Assembly: GCA_018660405.1 (NCBI GenBank)
Contig: JABJKL010000021.1
Location: 1 to 8,876, forward strand
Length of the DNA: 8,876 nucleotides
Reading direction: 5' to 3'
Source of the DNA: Pseudomonadota bacterium
GTDB taxonomy: Bacteria; Pseudomonadota; Gammaproteobacteria; Arenicellales; Arenicellaceae
Below are positions 6,425 to 8,876 of this stretch, piece after piece. A program made the translations under genes and the position numbers. Under the pieces are notes generated by a model. The model ran no database searches. It had not been told where the DNA came from and saw only the letters and a program-made list of their open reading frames with translations. The number at the start of each line of letters is the position of its first letter. Position 1 is the stretch's first letter.

Positions 6425-7591
6425 CTACTCCCCAACACCATAAGTAATACGATAAATAGCCCCCGCCTGGTCATCTGATACCAGCAGCGAACCGTCGGGT
6501 AACTGAAGTAAATCCACGGGTCGTCCCCAATATTGGTCATCTTGCAACCAACCGCTCGCGAATACCTCGTGTGGCTGGGGCACACCATCGACCAATCGCA
6601 CCAAGCTTATAAAATAACCCGCAGGCTTTGAACGATTCCATGACCCGTGATGGGGAATCAATATTTGATTCCGATACTCCTCAGGAAACATCTCGCCAGT
6701 ATAAAATTTCATACCCAATACCGCGGTGTGTGCAGGCAGTTCCAGTGCTGCATGTGTTAATTCAATATCCGGCACCACAAACTCACCATCACGATGCCCT
6801 TTACCGTACTCATAAGGGAACCCAAAATGTTGACCCTGGGCGGTGATATGATTTAGCTCTTCCGGCGGCCTGTCGTCACCCCACAGATCTCGACCATTAT
6901 CGGTGAACCACAATTCGCCCGTTTCCGGGTGCCAATCAAAACCAACGGAATTGCGAATACCACTCGCTACTGTTTGTTTATCACCTTGTTTATCGCTGCC
7001 ATCCACGTTGATGCGAGTAATTCTGCCGTGCTGATCAGTCGGCAAACAGGTGTTGCATGGCGAGCCAACAGACACATACAAGTTCCCGTCAGAGTCAAAA
7101 TTGATGTATCGCCAACCATGATGGGTCTCAGACGGGTAGGAATCGTTGATCACCGCCGGTTCGGGAGGATTAGACAGGCTTGCTTCGATATCGTTAAAAC
7201 GAAGTACACGGTTTGTTTCCGCCACATACAAATCGCCTTGCCAGAGCGCCACACCATTTGGAATAAACAGTTCATTTGCAAGCTCGATCACCTCATCGGC
7301 CTGGTAGTCTCCGTCTTTATCTATAACAGCAAAAACCTGGCCAGAGCTGCCTCTAGAGCCGACAAATATTGTGCCTTCATCACCCCGGGCCATTGATCGA
7401 GCACCAGGCACATCGTCTGCATATAGCTCTATATGGAAGCCCTCAGGCAAAACTATTTTATCCAGGTAATCACCTGGGTCTACGTTGGAAATTGGATTTC
7501 GCACTGCAACCGCACCCTCTGGTTGCGCGAAGCCTGTCGAAACGACAAGCAGGCCAAGCAGCCCAAGTGATAGTGGAAAAGATCGTTTCAT
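6425..7591 (-). CDS. Periplasmic PQQ-dependent sugar dehydrogenase (sorbosone/glucose dehydrogenase-like)
   Basis: A 388-residue secreted protein of the soluble quinoprotein glucose/sorbosone dehydrogenase family, a six-bladed beta-propeller that oxidises sugars or aldoses in the periplasm with PQQ. Residues 1-22 are a signal peptide: KR, a Leu-rich core, and likely cleavage after GFA before QPEG. Family marks are the His pair at 157-158 (near the catalytic His), PCNTC with Cys179/Cys182, SGIRNSVGFDWHP containing Arg213-Asn214, FTDNGRDLWGDDRPPEELN (229-247) and the C-terminal blade LLVSDDQAGAIYRI. The real sugar is unknown and PQQ binding is inferred from family. I start at ATG 7591: GAGGAG lies 10 bases before it, and that site overlaps the upstream in-frame ATG at 7609, which has no ribosome-binding site and would spoil the signal peptide. 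It lies 95 bp downstream of arfB on the same strand and converges on the ABC genes. Confidence 0.9.
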   Translation of the reverse strand: MKRSFPLSLGLLGLLVVSTGFAQPEGAVAVRNPISNVDPGDYLDKIVLPEGFHIELYADDVPGARSMARGDEGTIFVGSRGSSGQVFAVIDKDGDYQADEVIELANELFIPNGVALWQGDLYVAETNRVLRFNDIEASLSNPPEPAVINDSYPSETHHGWRYINFDSDGNLYVSVGSPCNTCLPTDQHGRITRINVDGSDKQGDKQTVASGIRNSVGFDWHPETGELWFTDNGRDLWGDDRPPEELNHITAQGQHFGFPYEYGKGHRDGEFVVPDIELTHAALELPAHTAVLGMKFYTGEMFPEEYRNQILIPHHGSWNRSKPAGYFISLVRLVDGVPQPHEVFASGWLQDDQYWGRPVDLLQLPDGSLLVSDDQAGAIYRITYGVGE

Positions 7592-7601
7592 GTTCCTTCT
7601 G

Positions 7602-7607
7602 CTCCTC
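7602..7607 (-). promoter_or_regulatory. Ribosome-binding site that decides the PQQ dehydrogenase start
   Basis: GAGGAG on the minus strand lies 10 bases before ATG 7591 and directly overlaps the rival in-frame ATG at 7609. A second purine run, AGAAGGA, lies closer to the start. Both support the shorter protein. Confidence 0.6.
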
Positions 7608-7608
7608 A

Positions 7609-7634
7609 TTTTTTACTGAACTTTTTTACTGAAC
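7609..7634. repeat. Two perfect tandem copies of a 13-bp unit (TTTTTTACTGAAC)
   Basis: Two identical 13-bp units sit end to end in the 5' untranslated region of the PQQ dehydrogenase gene, just upstream of its ribosome-binding site. Such a repeat can change copy number by slippage. On the minus strand each unit reads GTTCAGTAAAAAA, which would put A-rich sequence before the ribosome-binding site. Confidence 0.7.
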
Positions 7635-7686
7635 CATTACTATCATGGAAAGCCGAGTGTACCAAGACTGTTTTATGCACTGGGAT

Positions 7687-8139
7687 TCATTCGTCATCAG
7701 AGACCGGGCGGCGACCACGTTTCAACTGCGAATGACGCGATTTAGCATCCAACCGCTTACGCACGGCAGCTTTTTTAGGGCGAGTGGGAATTCGCCTGGC
7801 AGGCACAGTGACCGCCTGCAAAATCAGCTCACGCAATCGTTCAAAAGCAGCTTCCCGGTTGCGCACATAGGTTCGATGCTGCTGGCTTTTTATAAGCACC
7901 GTTCCGTTGGCGAGAATGCGCCGATCACGAATCGCCTTTAATCTGTTTTTTATCGGCTCGGGTAAAGCCGAAACCTCAATATCAAATCGCAAGTGCACCG
8001 CGCTTGATACCTTGTTAACATTCTGTCCGCCGGCACCGGTTGCGCGAATCTGCCGAATACTAACGCTTTCCGGCGCAATCTTAAGGCCAGGCTTAATCGA
8101 CAAATGATTTGAATTTATATCTGAATTCGACTCTGGCAC
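7687..8139 (-). CDS. arfB: Alternative ribosome-rescue factor ArfB (YaeJ-type peptidyl-tRNA hydrolase)
   Basis: A 150-residue release-factor-like protein that frees ribosomes stalled at mRNA ends lacking a stop codon. The catalytic GGQ is at 37-39 within ATGAGGQNVNKVSSAVHLRFDI, nearly identical to the Escherichia coli protein. The C-terminal tail (about 115-146) is rich in Arg and Lys, as needed to enter the empty mRNA channel. The release-factor anticodon-like domains are absent, which separates it from RF1/RF2. The start is uncertain. The longest frame begins with GTG at 8139, with only GGG close by. A TTG at 8103 would place the GGQ at residues 25-27, close to its place in E. coli. The 12 extra residues are polar and not conserved as far as I can judge. 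The gene is divergent from the small helical gene that follows. Confidence 0.94.
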   Translation of the reverse strand: MPESNSDINSNHLSIKPGLKIAPESVSIRQIRATGAGGQNVNKVSSAVHLRFDIEVSALPEPIKNRLKAIRDRRILANGTVLIKSQQHRTYVRNREAAFERLRELILQAVTVPARRIPTRPKKAAVRKRLDAKSRHSQLKRGRRPVSDDE

Positions 8140-8183
8140 GGCCCTAGTATGCTACCTATTAATATTGATACCGAGACTCTATC
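8140..8183. promoter_or_regulatory. Short divergent promoter region between arfB and the 135-residue gene
   Basis: Only 44 bp separate the two divergent starts, so promoters for both must overlap here or reach into the coding sequences. The gap is AT-rich around ATTAATATTGATA (8158-8170). I cannot place a confident -35/-10 pair for either direction. Confidence 0.4.
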
Positions 8184-8591
8184 ATGAGTAATACGACTAA
8201 CGAGTTCAGCACTTTGGTAAACACCATCGAATCGTCTTATGAATTCTGTCTGGCCTACGCAGCACAAGGCAGAGACCAGGAAAATCCGGCGGGTGGTAAC
8301 AGCGAAGTGCGCGCAGAAATATCGGCCTTATCCGAAGCACTGATTAACGTAGGGCAGGCGGCTGTAGATCACATTAAGAATAACCAAACAGCTTCTGACG
8401 CATCCAGTGTCGCCACCGATCTACTGGCACAAGATGCGTCAAAAGCCAGTGTGATGGTTCAGCTGGTGTTAGCCAGCAACAACATTAGCTCACAGTTAAT
8501 CGACAACCTGAATGCCTCATCTCACCTACGATGCGTTCTAACTGATTTATTCCTGATTGATGAGGCCACCAGCTCAAATAATCTGGCATGA
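8184..8591 (+). CDS. Uncharacterised small acidic helical protein
   Basis: I do not recognise this 135-residue protein. It has no signal peptide and no membrane segment, so it is probably cytoplasmic. It looks almost all alpha-helical: residues 7-28, 41-66, 72-96 and 98-127 have heptad-like spacing of hydrophobic residues, with a polar, Gly/Asn-rich link at 29-40 (NPAGGNS). It is acidic, rich in Ala, Ser and Asn, and has two cysteines (22 and 117). There is no metal-binding or catalytic motif I can name. The start ATG 8184 is the only good one; GAGA upstream is a weak ribosome-binding site. It lies 92 bp before a cytochrome b gene on the same strand and may be cotranscribed with it. A helical-bundle adaptor or regulator would fit, but that is only a guess. 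Confidence 0.75.
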   Translation: MSNTTNEFSTLVNTIESSYEFCLAYAAQGRDQENPAGGNSEVRAEISALSEALINVGQAAVDHIKNNQTASDASSVATDLLAQDASKASVMVQLVLASNNISSQLIDNLNASSHLRCVLTDLFLIDEATSSNNLA

Positions 8592-8671
8592 AAACTTCTC
8601 AGCCTAAATCTGGCCCGATCGATTTGTTCTGGTAAACTCCATAGCAGCTAACGACCACTAAGCAAGCAGAC

Positions 8672-8676
8672 GGAGG
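8672..8676 (+). promoter_or_regulatory. Strong ribosome-binding site of the cytochrome b gene
   Basis: GGAGG lies 7 bases before ATG 8684. It picks this start over the later in-frame ATG codons and is the strongest Shine-Dalgarno sequence in the window. Confidence 0.7.
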
Positions 8677-8683
8677 TTCAGCA

Positions 8684-8876
8684 ATGAGTAGCAATGAATC
8701 AAGCGATCGAATAACACGGCACAGTCTTTCCAACCGGGCCTTCCATTGGATTTCGGCGGTTTGCATGCTAGTTCTGATGGTTACCGGCTTGTTCCCGGGA
8801 TTGGGTATTGAATTCTCATGGCTAGCTATTCACTGGATCGCAGGTTTGGTATTCACTGCGGTGGTTATTTGGCACA
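8684..8876 (+). CDS. b-type cytochrome, b561 / Ni-Fe hydrogenase cytochrome b family (5' part only)
   Basis: The first 64 codons of a gene that leaves the window on the right. After a short polar N-terminus, residues 19-42 (FHWISAVCMLVLMVTGLFPGLG) form a first membrane helix with His21 at its start, and residues 47-63 a second with His50. Another His is at 64. NRAFHW followed by a TGL helix and a HW.AGL helix is the usual start of four- or five-helix b561-type cytochromes, in which such histidines bind heme. These proteins pass electrons between the quinone pool and a partner redox enzyme in the inner membrane. The partner is not visible. The length and the other heme ligands cannot be checked from this fragment. 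Confidence 0.85.
   Translation, partial: MSSNESSDRITRHSLSNRAFHWISAVCMLVLMVTGLFPGLGIEFSWLAIHWIAGLVFTAVVIWH

Noticed and set aside
6929..7396. 155-codon open frame on the plus strand
   Set aside because: It lies opposite the PQQ dehydrogenase, whose motifs on the minus strand are unmistakable. Its short hydrophobic start is a by-product of the opposite strand.
7645..7941. 98-codon open frame on the plus strand
   Set aside because: It is antisense to arfB, without coding motifs or a ribosome-binding site.

Overview
The window looks like chromosomal DNA of a free-living, probably marine gammaproteobacterium. This rests on the gene families present (an ArfB-type ribosome rescue factor, a periplasmic PQQ-type sugar dehydrogenase, a b561-type cytochrome, a proteobacterial MtnA with the 'RTIW' N-terminus), moderate base composition and short intergenic gaps. 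The lineage is inference. I see no rRNA, tRNA, CRISPR array, insertion sequence or prophage.

Left part (1-4449): two divergent gene pairs share a 72-bp promoter region (2883-2954). Leftward run a purine nucleoside phosphorylase and then a class II aldolase fused to a short-chain dehydrogenase, which is cut by the left edge. Rightward run a small cupin protein and an MtnA-family aldose-1-phosphate isomerase. Read as chemistry, these genes form a chain. A purine nucleoside gives a (5-substituted) ribose-1-phosphate, the isomerase gives the ribulose-1-phosphate, the aldolase gives dihydroxyacetone phosphate plus a two-carbon aldehyde, and the fused dehydrogenase oxidises or reduces that aldehyde. 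Phosphorolysis already makes the 1-phosphate, so no sugar kinase is needed. The phosphorylase carries the Asn typical of 6-oxopurine enzymes. This points to inosine/guanosine, or 5'-modified inosines such as methylthioinosine, rather than direct use of methylthioadenosine. This is the most interesting proposal in the window.

Middle (4498-6239): a two-gene ABC exporter-type unit follows, an ATPase and a six-helix ABC-2 permease whose stop and start codons overlap. A 22-bp imperfect inverted repeat lies upstream of the ATPase and could be an operator. A convergent intergenic region (6240-6424) then holds a 107-bp palindromic element with 21-bp terminal inverted repeats and an internal stem-loop, probably a REP/MITE-like repeat.

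Right part (6425-8876): leftward come a signal-peptide-bearing PQQ-dependent sugar dehydrogenase and, upstream of it, arfB. Rightward come a small helical protein I do not recognise and the first 64 codons of a b-type cytochrome that runs off the right edge.
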